Source of the DNA: Candidatus Woesebacteria bacterium GW2011_GWB1_39_12
Lineage (GTDB): Bacteria; Patescibacteriota; Microgenomatia; UBA8517
Length of the DNA: 41,760 bases
NCBI GenBank assembly: GCA_000993405.1
Contig: LBWB01000012.1
Location: 101,777-143,536 of the forward strand
Direction of reading: 5' to 3'
Shown: one piece after another, positions 1 to 8,207 of the stretch
Numbering within the stretch: the stretch's first letter is position 1
Layout of the letters: each line of letters begins with the position of its first letter
Made by a program: the position numbers and the translations under genes
Notes under the pieces: model-generated
Told to the model about the DNA's origin: nothing
Database searches by the model: none
The model's input: only the letters and a program-made list of their open reading frames with translations

Positions 1-1
1 T

Positions 2-1591
2 CTCAAAGATCTTAAGCCCAGTCGTGTTGAAGACTTAATGGCAATGGTGGCTCTTTACAGACCCGGCCCAATGGCCCAAATACCTGAGTATATCGACCGC
101 AAAAATAACCCGGAAAAAATTTCTTATTTTGACTCTCGGATGAAAGAGTATCTAGGAAAATCATATGGTCTCATGGTTTATCAGGATGATGTTTTCTTAA
201 CTGCAATTAATATCGCCGGCTACACCTGGGAAGAAGCGGACAAATTCAGAAAAGCGGTTGGTAAAAAAATTCCCCAGGAAATGGAAAAACAAAAAAGTAA
301 ATTTATTGAGGGTTCTGTCAAAAACGGCTTAACTAAAGATAAGGCAGAAGAACTTTTTAAACTGATTGAACCTTTCTCCGGCTATGGTTTTAATAAAGCA
401 CATGCTGCTTCCTATGGGATGGTTGCGTATTGGACGGCCTACATGAAGGCAAACTATACGGTTGAATTTATGAATGCTCTTTTGACGGCTGAAGCAAAAG
501 ACGCTGAAAAAATTTCAGCAGCAGTTAATGAATGCAGACGGATGAAAATTAAAGTTCTATCGCCCGATATAAACGAGAGTGATATTGGTTTTAAAATAGT
601 TGCGGATGACGATTCTTTAAACTCAAAAGCCATAAGATTTGGATTTGATGCCATTAAGAATGTAGGCAAAGCCGCAATTGATGCAATATTAGAGGAACGA
701 TCTAAAGAAATTTTTTCAACGTTCTCGGACTTTCTATCTCGTGCCGATTCCAGACGTGTAAATAAAAAAGTTCTTGAATCTCTTATAAAAGTAGGTGCGC
801 TTTCGGCTTTCGGGTCGCGTGCTTCTCTTTTGGCCTCGATGCAAGAAGTTAGAAATAGAGTAACTAAACCGAAAGGTCTGGAAAATCAGGACGCACTTTT
901 TAGTCAGGAAGAAATAAAAAAAACTGCTGGTAACTCCATTTCTGAAATAAATCTGGATATGGAAGAGTTCTCGGACGAAGAACTTCAGGCCCTTGAGCGA
1001 CAACTTCTAGGGTTTTCGCTTTCGGCTAAGCCTATTAACGAAGTCTTGGGAACTTTAGAAAATCTTGCTACGCATAAAATTCAAGACGTTTTTAGTGAAG
1101 AACTAGGTCAAGAGGATATTAAAATTGCAGCAGTTGTCACGGACGTCAGAATGATTATTACTAAAAAATCTGGTCAGGAGATGGCATTTGTGAAGGTAAG
1201 AGATGATACCGGAAGTTTAGACCTAGTCGTTTTCCCAAAGATTTATTCTTCCATAAAAAATAATTTAGTTGACAATAAGGCAATTTTAATAACGGGGAGA
1301 GTAGATTCAAGAGACGACTCTCCCACTATTATTGTTAACGAAATTAGAACAAAAGAAAATTTGAGTGAAATTTCAGACAGACTGTTTATTAAAGTTCCAA
1401 GAGGATCTTCAATTTCCGATCTTGAAAAACTAAAAAAATTACTCATCTCTAATCCTGGTAATCAAAATGTCAGTTTGGTTTTTGAAGGCAAGACAAAACG
1501 AACCGTTGAACTAAGCCTCAGAATTTCCTGGAGTGAAAGTCTTTCTCATCAAATTACAGACGTACTGGAATTTAACCAGAAACTCGACTAG
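2..1591 (+). CDS. dnaE: DNA polymerase III subunit alpha, C-terminal part (5' end outside window)
   Basis: This is the last ~529 residues of the replicative polymerase catalytic subunit. The frame is open to the left edge, so the start, PHP domain and palm aspartates lie outside; full-length DnaE has about 1,100-1,200 residues. Near the left edge stands LYRPGPM. Fragment residue ~73 begins GYTWEEADKFRKAVGKK and ~127 begins GYGFNKAHAASYG, both hallmark DnaE segments. A helix-hairpin-helix stretch (FGFDAIKNVGKAA) lies near 213, and an OB fold runs from about 377 to 452. Only ~75 residues follow the OB fold, so the tau-binding tail is short. rplS follows 45 bases later. The family call is certain. 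Confidence 0.97.
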   Translation, partial: LKDLKPSRVEDLMAMVALYRPGPMAQIPEYIDRKNNPEKISYFDSRMKEYLGKSYGLMVYQDDVFLTAINIAGYTWEEADKFRKAVGKKIPQEMEKQKSKFIEGSVKNGLTKDKAEELFKLIEPFSGYGFNKAHAASYGMVAYWTAYMKANYTVEFMNALLTAEAKDAEKISAAVNECRRMKIKVLSPDINESDIGFKIVADDDSLNSKAIRFGFDAIKNVGKAAIDAILEERSKEIFSTFSDFLSRADSRRVNKKVLESLIKVGALSAFGSRASLLASMQEVRNRVTKPKGLENQDALFSQEEIKKTAGNSISEINLDMEEFSDEELQALERQLLGFSLSAKPINEVLGTLENLATHKIQDVFSEELGQEDIKIAAVVTDVRMIITKKSGQEMAFVKVRDDTGSLDLVVFPKIYSSIKNNLVDNKAILITGRVDSRDDSPTIIVNEIRTKENLSEISDRLFIKVPRGSSISDLEKLKKLLISNPGNQNVSLVFEGKTKRTVELSLRISWSESLSHQITDVLEFNQKLD

Positions 1592-1636
1592 TTTTACAAT
1601 TAAGTTTAGTGTAGAATACGAAAGACAAAGAAAATT

Positions 1637-2020
1637 ATGACTCTAAATACTTTACATAAAGATATTTCTTTTGGGCCAGGAGATAAAGTAAAAGTTATAC
1701 AAAACATAAAGGACGGTGAAAAAGTACGGTCACAAGTTTTTGAAGGCTTGGTAATAGGTATCAAAGGAAGAAACGAAAATAAAAGTTTTACGGTTAGAAG
1801 GATTGGCGCAGGGCAGGTGGGAATCGAGCGGATCTTTCCTCTTATTTCTCCTACAATCGAAAAGATAGAGGTTATAAAAAAAGGAACAAAAGGTGTTAGG
1901 CGAGCTAAACTCTATTATACGAGGGATAAATCTCGTCGCGAAGTTGACCTTATATATCAAAGGGCTTCAAGAAAAGAAAGTGCTTCACAAGAAGCTATAA
2001 AACCTAGTAAAAAAAGATAA
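1637..2020 (+). CDS. rplS: 50S ribosomal protein L19 (bL19)
   Basis: bL19 sits at the 30S-50S interface of the ribosome. The protein has 127 residues against a usual ~115, with the family core visible: FGPGDKVKV near the N-terminus, [32 protein letters not shown], and [10 protein letters not shown] near residue 95. The extra length is a basic, Ser/Lys-rich C-terminal tail. A -10-like TAGAAT at 1612-1617 lies 19 bases before the ATG, so the gene may have its own promoter apart from dnaE. yraN starts 13 bases after the stop, suggesting cotranscription. Confidence 0.97.
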   Translation: MTLNTLHKDISFGPGDKVKVIQNIKDGEKVRSQVFEGLVIGIKGRNENKSFTVRRIGAGQVGIERIFPLISPTIEKIEVIKKGTKGVRRAKLYYTRDKSRREVDLIYQRASRKESASQEAIKPSKKR

Positions 2021-2033
2021 GTCGATATCTTAA

Positions 2034-2387
2034 ATGAAAGGTAATAGACTATTTGGTGATTTCGGTGAGAAATATGCGGTTAAGTTACTTCAGTCAAAAG
2101 GTTATGTGATCCTTGAAAGAAACTTCAGAACCAAGGTAGGAGAAATAGATATAATTGCACTTGAAGGTGATACTTTAGTCTTTGTTGAAGTAAAAACTCG
2201 CTGGAGCAAAAAATACGGAGCCCCTCAGGAAGCAGTAAATGCAAGAAAGATATATAGGATAAAAAGAGCAGGAGATTTTTATTTGTCTACTCATAAAGAT
2301 ATCCCAAAAAGGCATCGAATTGACGTTGTTGCCATTGAAATCAGTGGAAAAGTAATAAATTCCGCAAAAATTATAAAAGTTGTCTGA
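2034..2387 (+). CDS. yraN: UPF0102 (YraN) family endonuclease-like protein
   Basis: This 117-residue protein belongs to the YraN/UPF0102 family, small proteins with a restriction-endonuclease-like fold whose cellular role is poorly known. The family core is intact: GDFGEKYAVKLLQSKGY near the N-terminus, then ILERNFRTKVGEIDII, then TLVFVEVKTRW. The Glu-Asp and Glu-x-Lys residues of that core match the PD-(D/E)xK layout. It is often found close to rplS, as it is here. It lies 13 bases after rplS and is probably in the same transcript. The family assignment is firm; the biochemical role is inference. Confidence 0.92.
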   Translation: MKGNRLFGDFGEKYAVKLLQSKGYVILERNFRTKVGEIDIIALEGDTLVFVEVKTRWSKKYGAPQEAVNARKIYRIKRAGDFYLSTHKDIPKRHRIDVVAIEISGKVINSAKIIKVV

Positions 2388-2399
2388 TATAATAACACT
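2388..2399 (+). promoter_or_regulatory. -10 element placed for a leaderless transcript
   Basis: TATAAT at 2388-2393 is followed by six bases and then the ATG at 2400. Transcription would start at or next to the A of the start codon, leaving no room for a ribosome binding site. The 20 bases at 2385-2404 (TGATATAATAACACTATGGC) recur exactly at 33251-33270 before another small gene. Confidence 0.7.
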
Positions 2400-2627
2400 A
2401 TGGCCAAAAACAAGAAAGCTAAGAGAGATAATATTTACTTCAGGCAAACTCCCAGAGAATTTAAAGCGGCTCGACAAACTCAAGTTTACTATCACATAAA
2501 TAGAAATCTGCCATACAGAATCTACCAGTTTTCAAAAAACCATTTTATGTTAAATTTAAACAGACTTAAAAATCAATACAATAAGGTGAAAACTAGTCTT
2601 CCCAAGAATTCCAAAAAAACGGGATAA
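2400..2627 (+). CDS. Small basic hypothetical protein
   Basis: I do not recognise this 75-residue protein. It is strongly basic (about a quarter Lys or Arg), rich in Asn, Gln and Tyr, and has no membrane segment or signal peptide. That composition suggests nucleic-acid or ribosome binding, which is only inference. It is supported as a gene by a perfect TATAAT six bases before the ATG, an initiation layout shared with several other genes here. It fills the space between yraN and the convergent glycosidase gene, whose stop follows directly on its own. The 20-base start region is identical to that of the 33266 gene, although the proteins do not resemble each other. Confidence 0.7.
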   Translation: MAKNKKAKRDNIYFRQTPREFKAARQTQVYYHINRNLPYRIYQFSKNHFMLNLNRLKNQYNKVKTSLPKNSKKTG

Positions 2628-3407
2628 TTAGGGTTCAGTGCAAAAGTAGCTTCCAATTGTGGAAATTTCTGTTAACTGGAAGGATTTAGTAAGGAAAGCA
2701 GAGTGTGCCCCGCCGTCAAGATTCAGTGCGTCAACAATATCCAATTTTGCATTTTTGCTAAGTTCGTCAATTATTTCAGGCAATTCGGTTAGTCTAGGCC
2801 CTGATAGAGGATTGCCTTTTGTATATGCGACTATAAATATGACTTTCCCTTCTTTTGTCGTAGCCACAACAATTCTCCTTGCGGCTTCATCTTTTTCCAA
2901 CGATAGTTTAACGGGCTTCTGGTTTATATATAAAATCGGACCAGCCTGTAGACCAATAGTTGCCTTTGTCGGAGGAAGGGATTCTATGTGTGCACCTTCC
3001 GGATCTATATAAAAGTATCCATTAAAAAGTTGACTTACTTTCGACTCCTCGAGTTTCTTTCCATCAGTAATAAAAAGGCCAATTGGGTTATTTTCTGTAT
3101 CATAGAATCCTCCGCTAACCAGATTATCACAATTATGTTTTGTAGCAGCGTCGTTTGAGGAAAGCTTTTCTTCTAAATTTAAGAAAAGCTTTATCTTGGA
3201 GACACTCCTTGCCAGAATCCATGTTGTTTGATAGCCTCTGTTAACTTCCTTAGTGGATATGGGGGTTGGCGAAAATGAATCATTTATATTTTCTTCTTTA
3301 ATGGGAATTTTCAGATCATCGTTTTTATTGCCTTTTGATACATAAAGAAATATTAAAGCTATCAAAAGAGCTAATAATGGTAGTAAAATATAAAAAAGCT
3401 TTTTCAT
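2628..3407 (-). CDS. Membrane-anchored phosphodiester glycosidase (NAGPA domain) protein
   Basis: This is a protein of about 259 residues with one N-terminal hydrophobic helix (LFYILLPLLALLIALIFLYV), then an extracytoplasmic NAGPA-like domain (PF09992 type). The family pattern shows as VSGGFYDTENNPIGLFI in the middle, GPILYINQKP further on, and NLDGGAHSAF close to the C-terminus. Enzymes of this family remove sugars from phosphodiester linkages, so a role in surface glycopolymer turnover is plausible. I place the start at MKKLF (3407): an earlier in-frame ATG at 3416 lies inside a TACAAT element that fits a -10 seven bases before the chosen ATG. It is divergent from the GH15 gene. Confidence 0.82.
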   Translation of the reverse strand: MKKLFYILLPLLALLIALIFLYVSKGNKNDDLKIPIKEENINDSFSPTPISTKEVNRGYQTTWILARSVSKIKLFLNLEEKLSSNDAATKHNCDNLVSGGFYDTENNPIGLFITDGKKLEESKVSQLFNGYFYIDPEGAHIESLPPTKATIGLQAGPILYINQKPVKLSLEKDEAARRIVVATTKEGKVIFIVAYTKGNPLSGPRLTELPEIIDELSKNAKLDIVDALNLDGGAHSAFLTKSFQLTEISTIGSYFCTEP

Positions 3408-3427
3408 AAAGAACATTGTACGCTAAT

Positions 3428-4498
3428 ATGGCCAGACTTACATACGCCGAATTAATCGCTAAACACTTAAAAATACTGAAAAACCTTAAAACAAAGTCGG
3501 GCCTTTTCCTAGCTTCAAAGAAGGGTATTAAAACAGGGTACGACAAGAGCTGGCTAAGAGATAATTTTTACGAGACTATTGCCTTTGAGATAATAGGCGA
3601 TTGGAAGACGGTAGAGAAAACATACAAAGTGGTCCTGGACATTTTTCTAAAATTCGAGGATAAAATCGACTGGGCAATAAAAGAAAAACCACTCGAAACC
3701 TATAAAAGAATACACGCAAGATTTCATCCGGATACCTTAGAAGAATTTTGGGAAGAATGGGGCAATAAACAAAACGATACTATCGGCTGTATTTTGTATA
3801 GGCTGGGAGAACTTGAAATTAATCAAAAAAGAAGCGTAATAAAGACCCCCGAGCACGTAAGAATTGTCAATAAATTAGTTAGATATCTCGAGGCAATTGA
3901 ATACTGGCACGACAGAGATCAAGGCATATGGGAAATTGATGACGAAGTACACTCATCTTCGATTGGAGCTTGTATCGCCGGACTAAAATCCATCTCTAAA
4001 GTTCCTCAAATTGAAGTACCAATCTGGCTTGTTAAAAAAGGGCAGGACGCTCTTAACAACATGCTTCCGAGGGAATCCGAAAAAAAGTTTGTTGATTTGG
4101 CACTTCTGTCGTTAATTTGGCCTTATGAAATGGTAAACGAAAATCAAAGGATCCAGATTTTAGAAAATGTTGAGTATCATCTTGAAAAGGAAAAGGGCGT
4201 AATTAGATATAAGGGGGACCATTACTATAACAGAAATGCAGATGGTATCTCCGAAGAAGCTGAATGGACTTTCGGATTATCGTGGCTGGCAATAATTTAC
4301 GAAAAACTTGGAAATAAACAAAAAGCGCAAGAACTAATTAAAAACTTAATAGCAATCGATACTCCAGAAGGCATGCCTGAACTATATTTCTCTAACTCTC
4401 CTGAATATAATGATAACACGCCTCTTGGCTGGAGCGAGTCTCTTTTTATTGTTGCTCTTTATCAAATGGAGCGCTTAGAAGAAAAAACCAATGGCTAA
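3428..4498 (+). CDS. Glycoside hydrolase family 15-like (alpha/alpha six-barrel) protein
   Basis: This protein of ~356 residues resembles glucoamylase/GH15 and phosphorylase-kinase-type toroid enzymes. It has no signal peptide, so it is probably cytosolic. Recognisable segments are the early KSWLRDNFYETIAFE, then RFHPDTLEEFWEEWGNKQNDTIGCILY, and a late ADGISEEAEWTFGLSWLAIIYEKLG, matching the substrate-pocket and acid/base regions of GH15. The length is near that of the catalytic domain alone. The ATG at 3428 is preferred over a TTG at 3416. The likely substrate is an alpha-linked glucan or disaccharide, but the exact activity cannot be read from sequence. Confidence 0.78.
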   Translation: MARLTYAELIAKHLKILKNLKTKSGLFLASKKGIKTGYDKSWLRDNFYETIAFEIIGDWKTVEKTYKVVLDIFLKFEDKIDWAIKEKPLETYKRIHARFHPDTLEEFWEEWGNKQNDTIGCILYRLGELEINQKRSVIKTPEHVRIVNKLVRYLEAIEYWHDRDQGIWEIDDEVHSSSIGACIAGLKSISKVPQIEVPIWLVKKGQDALNNMLPRESEKKFVDLALLSLIWPYEMVNENQRIQILENVEYHLEKEKGVIRYKGDHYYNRNADGISEEAEWTFGLSWLAIIYEKLGNKQKAQELIKNLIAIDTPEGMPELYFSNSPEYNDNTPLGWSESLFIVALYQMERLEEKTNG

Positions 4499-4539
4499 AA
4501 ATGTTATCATAGATTAGACACGGAAAGAGGGTGAGCAAA

Positions 4540-4797
4540 ATGAATGACTTAAACGTTAAAAAAAGAGATGGAAAACTTGAACCATGGAGTGTTGATAAAT
4601 TAGTTACCGCAATCGGAAAAGCGGGCGTACCCATTGAGGCTGCACAAAATTTCGCCAAAAATATCGAAGGCTGGGCAAAAGGAACTGCTCAAAAAGGAGT
4701 AATTGCATCCACCGAAATTAGGGATAAAGTAATTGAATTTATAAAAGGGGAATACCCAAGTCAGGCAGACAATTTTCAGACCTTTAAGAAGCAGTAA
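4540..4797 (+). CDS. Stand-alone ATP-cone domain protein
   Basis: This 85-residue protein consists almost wholly of an ATP-cone domain (PF03477 type), the nucleotide-sensing module usually fused to ribonucleotide reductase or to the repressor NrdR. The typical opening VKKRDGKLEPWSVDKLVTAIGKAG is present, as is the later STEIRDKVIEFIKGEY. No reductase or zinc ribbon is attached, and no nrd gene is near. The start is decided by a purine-rich GAGGGTG just before ATG 4540; the GTG at 4531 lies within that site. It may sense ATP/dATP and act in trans on a partner encoded elsewhere, which is inference. Confidence 0.82.
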   Translation: MNDLNVKKRDGKLEPWSVDKLVTAIGKAGVPIEAAQNFAKNIEGWAKGTAQKGVIASTEIRDKVIEFIKGEYPSQADNFQTFKKQ

Positions 4798-4800
4798 AAC

Positions 4801-5166
4801 CTACCTTGCGTATTTTTTAACCTTTGCAACAATTTCATTAAGGTCAGTATTTGCTTTGATTATATAATCAATAGCGCCGACTTTTAGTGCTTCGTCCTTT
4901 TCGGTATCTAAGTTAGTAAGGACAATAACGGGAATATTTTTCAGGCTTTGGTCTTCTTTCAGCTTTTTAAGAAAATCAAAGCCATTCATTTCACCAGGAA
5001 GCATTATGTCAAGTAAGATTAGATTTGGTTTTGAACTACTTGCAAGATTCCAACCTTGTGCAGCCTCCAGAGCCAATAACACCTGATAACCTGCGCTTTC
5101 TATTTTTGATGAATAAATCCTTTGAAGATCCAGATCGTCTTCAATAAGAATTACCCTTTTGGCCAT
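4801..5166 (-). CDS. Single-domain response regulator (receiver domain only)
   Basis: This 121-residue CheY-like receiver has no output domain. It shows the acidic pair in LIEDDLDLQ, the phosphoacceptor aspartate in LILLDIMLPG, the conserved Thr in VIVLTNLD and the Lys in YIIKAN. The segment GEMNGFDFLKKL follows the phosphosite as in the family. No histidine kinase is visible in the window, so it is an orphan here. It converges with the ATP-cone gene, with stops only three bases apart, and is transcribed away from the propeller gene. It probably relays a phosphoryl signal by protein contact. Confidence 0.93.
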   Translation of the reverse strand: MAKRVILIEDDLDLQRIYSSKIESAGYQVLLALEAAQGWNLASSSKPNLILLDIMLPGEMNGFDFLKKLKEDQSLKNIPVIVLTNLDTEKDEALKVGAIDYIIKANTDLNEIVAKVKKYAR

Positions 5167-5218
5167 ATAGTTAATTAAAATATATACTTTTCGTTGGTGT
5201 AAATCAATGCAAAGGTGG

Positions 5219-5230
5219 TATTATAGAAAG
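5219..5230 (+). promoter_or_regulatory. -10 element placed for a leaderless transcript
   Basis: TATTAT at 5219-5224 is followed by six bases and the ATG at 5231. A TTGGTG roughly 18-19 bases upstream may serve as a -35. This layout argues for the start at 5231 rather than the in-frame ATG at 5207, which would lie upstream of the transcription start. Confidence 0.6.
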
Positions 5231-7207
5231 ATGATATTCTCCAGGTTAAGCAAAAATCCCTTTCTAGTTATCATTTCAATATTTGTACTAATCGTATTAT
5301 TTTCATTTCTAAGCCTTGTACTTCTTCGTAACAGATTTTTTAACCTTTTTGTCGGGAAAATTCCTAAAAATGTTTCGGAAAATATAAAAATCGAGAAGTT
5401 TGCTTCGGTGGAAGACTTCAAGAAATATATTTCGGAAGCCCGGGAAACCCAGTCCTATTCATTCAGGGGATTTGGAATGGCAAATTTAGAAATAGCTGAA
5501 CCTGCCTTAGACTCAGGTATGCCTTTAATAAAAGAAGCCCCAGAGAGAGTATCTGAGACAAATGTACAGGTTAAAGGCATTGACGAACCCGACATCGTAA
5601 AAACTAACGGCAGAAGCATTTTCTTTTCCCAAAATTTACCCTTTTATACAGCGCCTATATTCCTCGAGCAAAGTGATTCGCGATTCATGCCCCAAATTAA
5701 TGCTTCCGAGACCAAAATAATTAAAGGATTTCCCCCTTCAGACTTGGTAAAAGACTCTGCTATAGCAAAAAGCGGCAACCTACTGCTTGCAAATAATAGC
5801 CTTATAATTTTTTCAGAAGCTGATAACTTTATTTACGGCTATGACGTAAGCGATCCTAAAAATCCTCGGGAAAAGTGGAAATTTGAAATCGACAACAGGA
5901 ATTACCTTGTTTCCTCAAGACTAACAAACAATAAAATTTATGTTATAGTAAGTCAAAGTCTCAACGAGGCAAGTCCCTGCCCACTACCTTTTTCTTCAGA
6001 CGCCAAAGGCGTAATTATACCTTGTACGGACATTTATCATCCTATTAATCCTGTTCCTGTCGACCAAACGTACACAATCTTCTCTCTGAACCCGTCAAAC
6101 GGAAAATTAGAAAATAAAATTTCCTTTGTCGGCTCAAGCGGTCAATCGGTCTTTTATATGTCCAAAAACTTTATATATATTACATATCCTTACAACGAGA
6201 ACTTAAGTTCGCTTTACTATAATTTTTTCAAAGACAAAGCAAGTGATCTTATTCCCGAGGAAACTCTTATTAGTCTTAAAAATTTAGAAAGCTACAAAAT
6301 AAGCGAGAATGCGAAAATGGTAGAGGTTCAGATAATATTAGAAAAACTTTTTAGTTCGCTATCCGTGGATGAGAGAAAAAGGGTTGAAAATGAAATAAAT
6401 AATAGAAGCAATGACTACCTAAAAGATTATGTAAGGGATTACCAAAAGTCGGGGATTGTAAAAATTAGTAACGCTCATTTGGACATAGACAGGGTAGGAA
6501 GCATCCCGGGAACGCCCTTAAATCAATTCTCTCTGGACGAATATCAATCTTCACTGCGAATAGCCGTAACCATATCAAGTAATTTATTCGGTTTTAGCCA
6601 AACTGAATCCGCAAATGACGTTTACGTCCTCGACAAAAATTTAGGAATTACCGGTGAAGTCTTGGACCTCGGACTTTCTGAACGAATTTACTCAGTCAGA
6701 TTTATCGAAGATAAAGGCTATGTCGTTACATTTAAGCAAGTTGACCCTTTTTATGTCATCGATTTGGCAAATCCCAACAATCCCGAGAAGGTAGGAGAAT
6801 TAAAAATTCCCGGATTCTCTTCCTATCTTCACCCCATAACAAAGGATAAAATTTTGGGAGTTGGTAGAGAAGATGCAAATGTAAAACTATCGCTTTTTGA
6901 CGTAGGGAATCCCAAAAATCCCAAAGAGGTCTCAAAATACTCCCTTGACGAATATTGGACAGACGTTTCGACCACTCATCATGCCTTTTTATTAGACGAT
7001 AAGCATGAAATTTTCTTTTTACCAGCAGGAACAAGCGGCTACATATTTGGCTATCAAGGTAATGAATTAAAGCTTCTAAAAGTCGTAAGCGATGTCTCAG
7101 CCCAAAGAGCACTTTTTATCAATGATTACCTATATGTAATAGGCAATACTAAAATTAGCGTTCTTGACGAAAACACTTGGAATGAAGTAAATTCCCTGAC
7201 TTTTTAG
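5231..7207 (+). CDS. Membrane-anchored beta-propeller domain protein (PF09826 type)
   Basis: This is a 658-residue protein with a single N-terminal membrane helix (residues ~9-30) and a large outer domain. The segment ETNVQVKGIDEPDIVKTNGRSIFFS, about 110 residues in, is the signature of secreted proteins with a C-terminal beta-propeller. Repeated blade-like strings follow, such as IFSEADNFIYGYDVSDPKNP, YVIDLANPNNPEKVGELKIPGF and LFDVGNPKNPKEVSKYSLDEYW. A charged, probably helical insertion of ~100 residues sits in the middle. The function is unknown; a scaffold or binding role at the surface is likely. The start was chosen from the -10 position. A small membrane protein gene follows 14 bases later. 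Confidence 0.85.
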   Translation: MIFSRLSKNPFLVIISIFVLIVLFSFLSLVLLRNRFFNLFVGKIPKNVSENIKIEKFASVEDFKKYISEARETQSYSFRGFGMANLEIAEPALDSGMPLIKEAPERVSETNVQVKGIDEPDIVKTNGRSIFFSQNLPFYTAPIFLEQSDSRFMPQINASETKIIKGFPPSDLVKDSAIAKSGNLLLANNSLIIFSEADNFIYGYDVSDPKNPREKWKFEIDNRNYLVSSRLTNNKIYVIVSQSLNEASPCPLPFSSDAKGVIIPCTDIYHPINPVPVDQTYTIFSLNPSNGKLENKISFVGSSGQSVFYMSKNFIYITYPYNENLSSLYYNFFKDKASDLIPEETLISLKNLESYKISENAKMVEVQIILEKLFSSLSVDERKRVENEINNRSNDYLKDYVRDYQKSGIVKISNAHLDIDRVGSIPGTPLNQFSLDEYQSSLRIAVTISSNLFGFSQTESANDVYVLDKNLGITGEVLDLGLSERIYSVRFIEDKGYVVTFKQVDPFYVIDLANPNNPEKVGELKIPGFSSYLHPITKDKILGVGREDANVKLSLFDVGNPKNPKEVSKYSLDEYWTDVSTTHHAFLLDDKHEIFFLPAGTSGYIFGYQGNELKLLKVVSDVSAQRALFINDYLYVIGNTKISVLDENTWNEVNSLTF

Positions 7208-7221
7208 TATATTATATAAAC

Positions 7222-7599
7222 ATGGGTGAAAAAGTAACCGGCTACTCACTTTTAGTTATAGGAATTTTAACTATTTTCTTATCGGTTTTCAGCGTTTATA
7301 TGGTATTCACAAAAAAACAAAAACCGGTTGACTTATTTACGCTTCCCGGAATATCAATAGACCTATCAAATCTTGCGGGCAGCGACCTTCCTCCCGAAGC
7401 AGCGCAACTTAAAGGCCCTGAGGCTCTTAAAACAGACCTTGTTCAGCCGGATATAATAAATGCCCCTTTAAACCTTTTTGCACACTTAATATTCATGGGA
7501 TTTGTTGCCAATATTGGATTTAAAATCAGCTCTTTAGGAGTTCAAATGTTAAGGCCTATTAAAGTGAATTTAAGGGAGGAAAAGGTCCCAGTTAGATAG
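7222..7599 (+). CDS. Hypothetical membrane protein with two transmembrane segments
   Basis: This is a 125-residue protein I cannot name. Helix 1 (YSLLVIGILTIFLSVFSVYMVF) and helix 2 (NLFAHLIFMGFVANIGFKISSLGVQML) flank an outer loop rich in Pro and Leu. The C-terminus is basic. TATTAT at 7210-7215 sits six bases before the ATG, so it can have its own leaderless start despite following the propeller gene closely. Its stop codon lies inside the left arm of the hairpin that precedes the next small gene, so translation of this gene could affect that RNA fold. Confidence 0.75.
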   Translation: MGEKVTGYSLLVIGILTIFLSVFSVYMVFTKKQKPVDLFTLPGISIDLSNLAGSDLPPEAAQLKGPEALKTDLVQPDIINAPLNLFAHLIFMGFVANIGFKISSLGVQMLRPIKVNLREEKVPVR

Positions 7600-7660
7600 T
7601 GTAAACACATCTAACGGGATCCCTTGAGATGCACACTCGTACTATCTCACTGGGGAGGTG
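7584..7660 (+). promoter_or_regulatory. Mutually exclusive hairpins next to a Shine-Dalgarno sequence
   Basis: The left arm CCCAGTTAGATAGT (7587-7600) can pair with ATCTAACGGG (7609-7618), giving a stem of about 14 base pairs with two bulged A residues. The same left arm can instead pair with ACTATCTCACTGGG (7641-7654) at 13 of 14 positions. That second partner runs directly into the strong ribosome site GGGGAGGTGAT before the ATG at 7667. Only one pairing can exist at a time. The stop codon of the previous gene lies in the left arm. This is the architecture of a translational or coupling switch; no effector is visible. Confidence 0.55.
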
Positions 7661-7666
7661 ATATAG

Positions 7667-7777
7667 ATGTCAACTAAAATCCACACATCAACTGAAGTCA
7701 TGATGCAACTAGCCATTTTTGCCTTACTCTTAATATTTTTTGGTTTCTTTACTAGAGCAAGCCTCGCGGCTTTTTAG
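7667..7777 (+). CDS. 36-residue single-helix membrane peptide
   Basis: This is a short open frame with the best ribosome binding site in the window (GGGGAGGTGAT ending five bases before the ATG). It encodes a polar N-terminus (MSTKIHTSTEVMM), one hydrophobic helix (QLAIFALLLIFFGFF) and a short tail TRASLAAF. I do not recognise it. The strong initiation signal, the switch-like leader and the terminator downstream support a real gene. A regulatory peptide, a membrane toxin or a small subunit of the neighbouring membrane protein are all possible; none can be chosen from sequence. Confidence 0.6.
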   Translation: MSTKIHTSTEVMMQLAIFALLLIFFGFFTRASLAAF

Positions 7778-7874
7778 AAAAATTGTTTTATTCAAACTTC
7801 GCTAATACCTCGAAATTCATTCCGATGGTGAAGCGAAGCAGTGAACAAACTTGTCTAAAACTTAAGTTTTAGAA

Positions 7875-7898
7875 TACTACGGACTTTAGTCCGTAGTA
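7875..7898. terminator. Bidirectional terminator hairpin
   Basis: TACTACGGAC (7875-7884) and GTCCGTAGTA (7889-7898) form a perfect 10-bp stem with loop TTTA, followed on the plus strand by a T-rich stretch. It sits between the plus-strand 36-codon gene and the stop of the minus-strand DUF2795-like gene, and could end both. Confidence 0.75.
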
Positions 7899-7900
7899 GT

Positions 7901-8116
7901 TTATTCTTGAGGCTCTTCCAATCCCAAAGCACTCATTACTTCCTCGGCAGATTTATATCCACCTTCGGGTTCTTCTCCCAGGTGGGCTTTAAACCATTCC
8001 TTATCCTCGTCAGAGAAATCTGAAAGGTCATCGCACTCCTTTAAAAGATCAGCTTTTGTTGCAGGGTAGCTTTGATGTGTTTTTAAATGATCAACTGTTC
8101 CTTTTACGTTTTTCAA
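7901..8116 (-). CDS. DUF2795-like small acidic protein
   Basis: A protein of ~71 residues resembling the DUF2795 family: VKGTVDHLKTHQSYPATKADLLKECDD near the start and GGYKSAEEVMSALG near the end. The layout of a helix, a YPA-type turn, another helix, and a final Y-x-S-x-x-E-V segment fits. The protein is acidic and soluble. The start is set by AAGGGGGTGAT five bases before TTG 8116; the GTG at 8125 overlaps that site. It is the last gene of the minus-strand surface island. Its function is unknown. Confidence 0.72.
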   Translation of the reverse strand: MKNVKGTVDHLKTHQSYPATKADLLKECDDLSDFSDEDKEWFKAHLGEEPEGGYKSAEEVMSALGLEEPQE

Positions 8117-8207
8117 ATTAATCACCCCCTTTTAAAACGAATTATTAAGTATCGACACATTAATAAACAAAATCAAGAGGAAAAAAATCGCAGAAATAAG
8201 GGACAAA

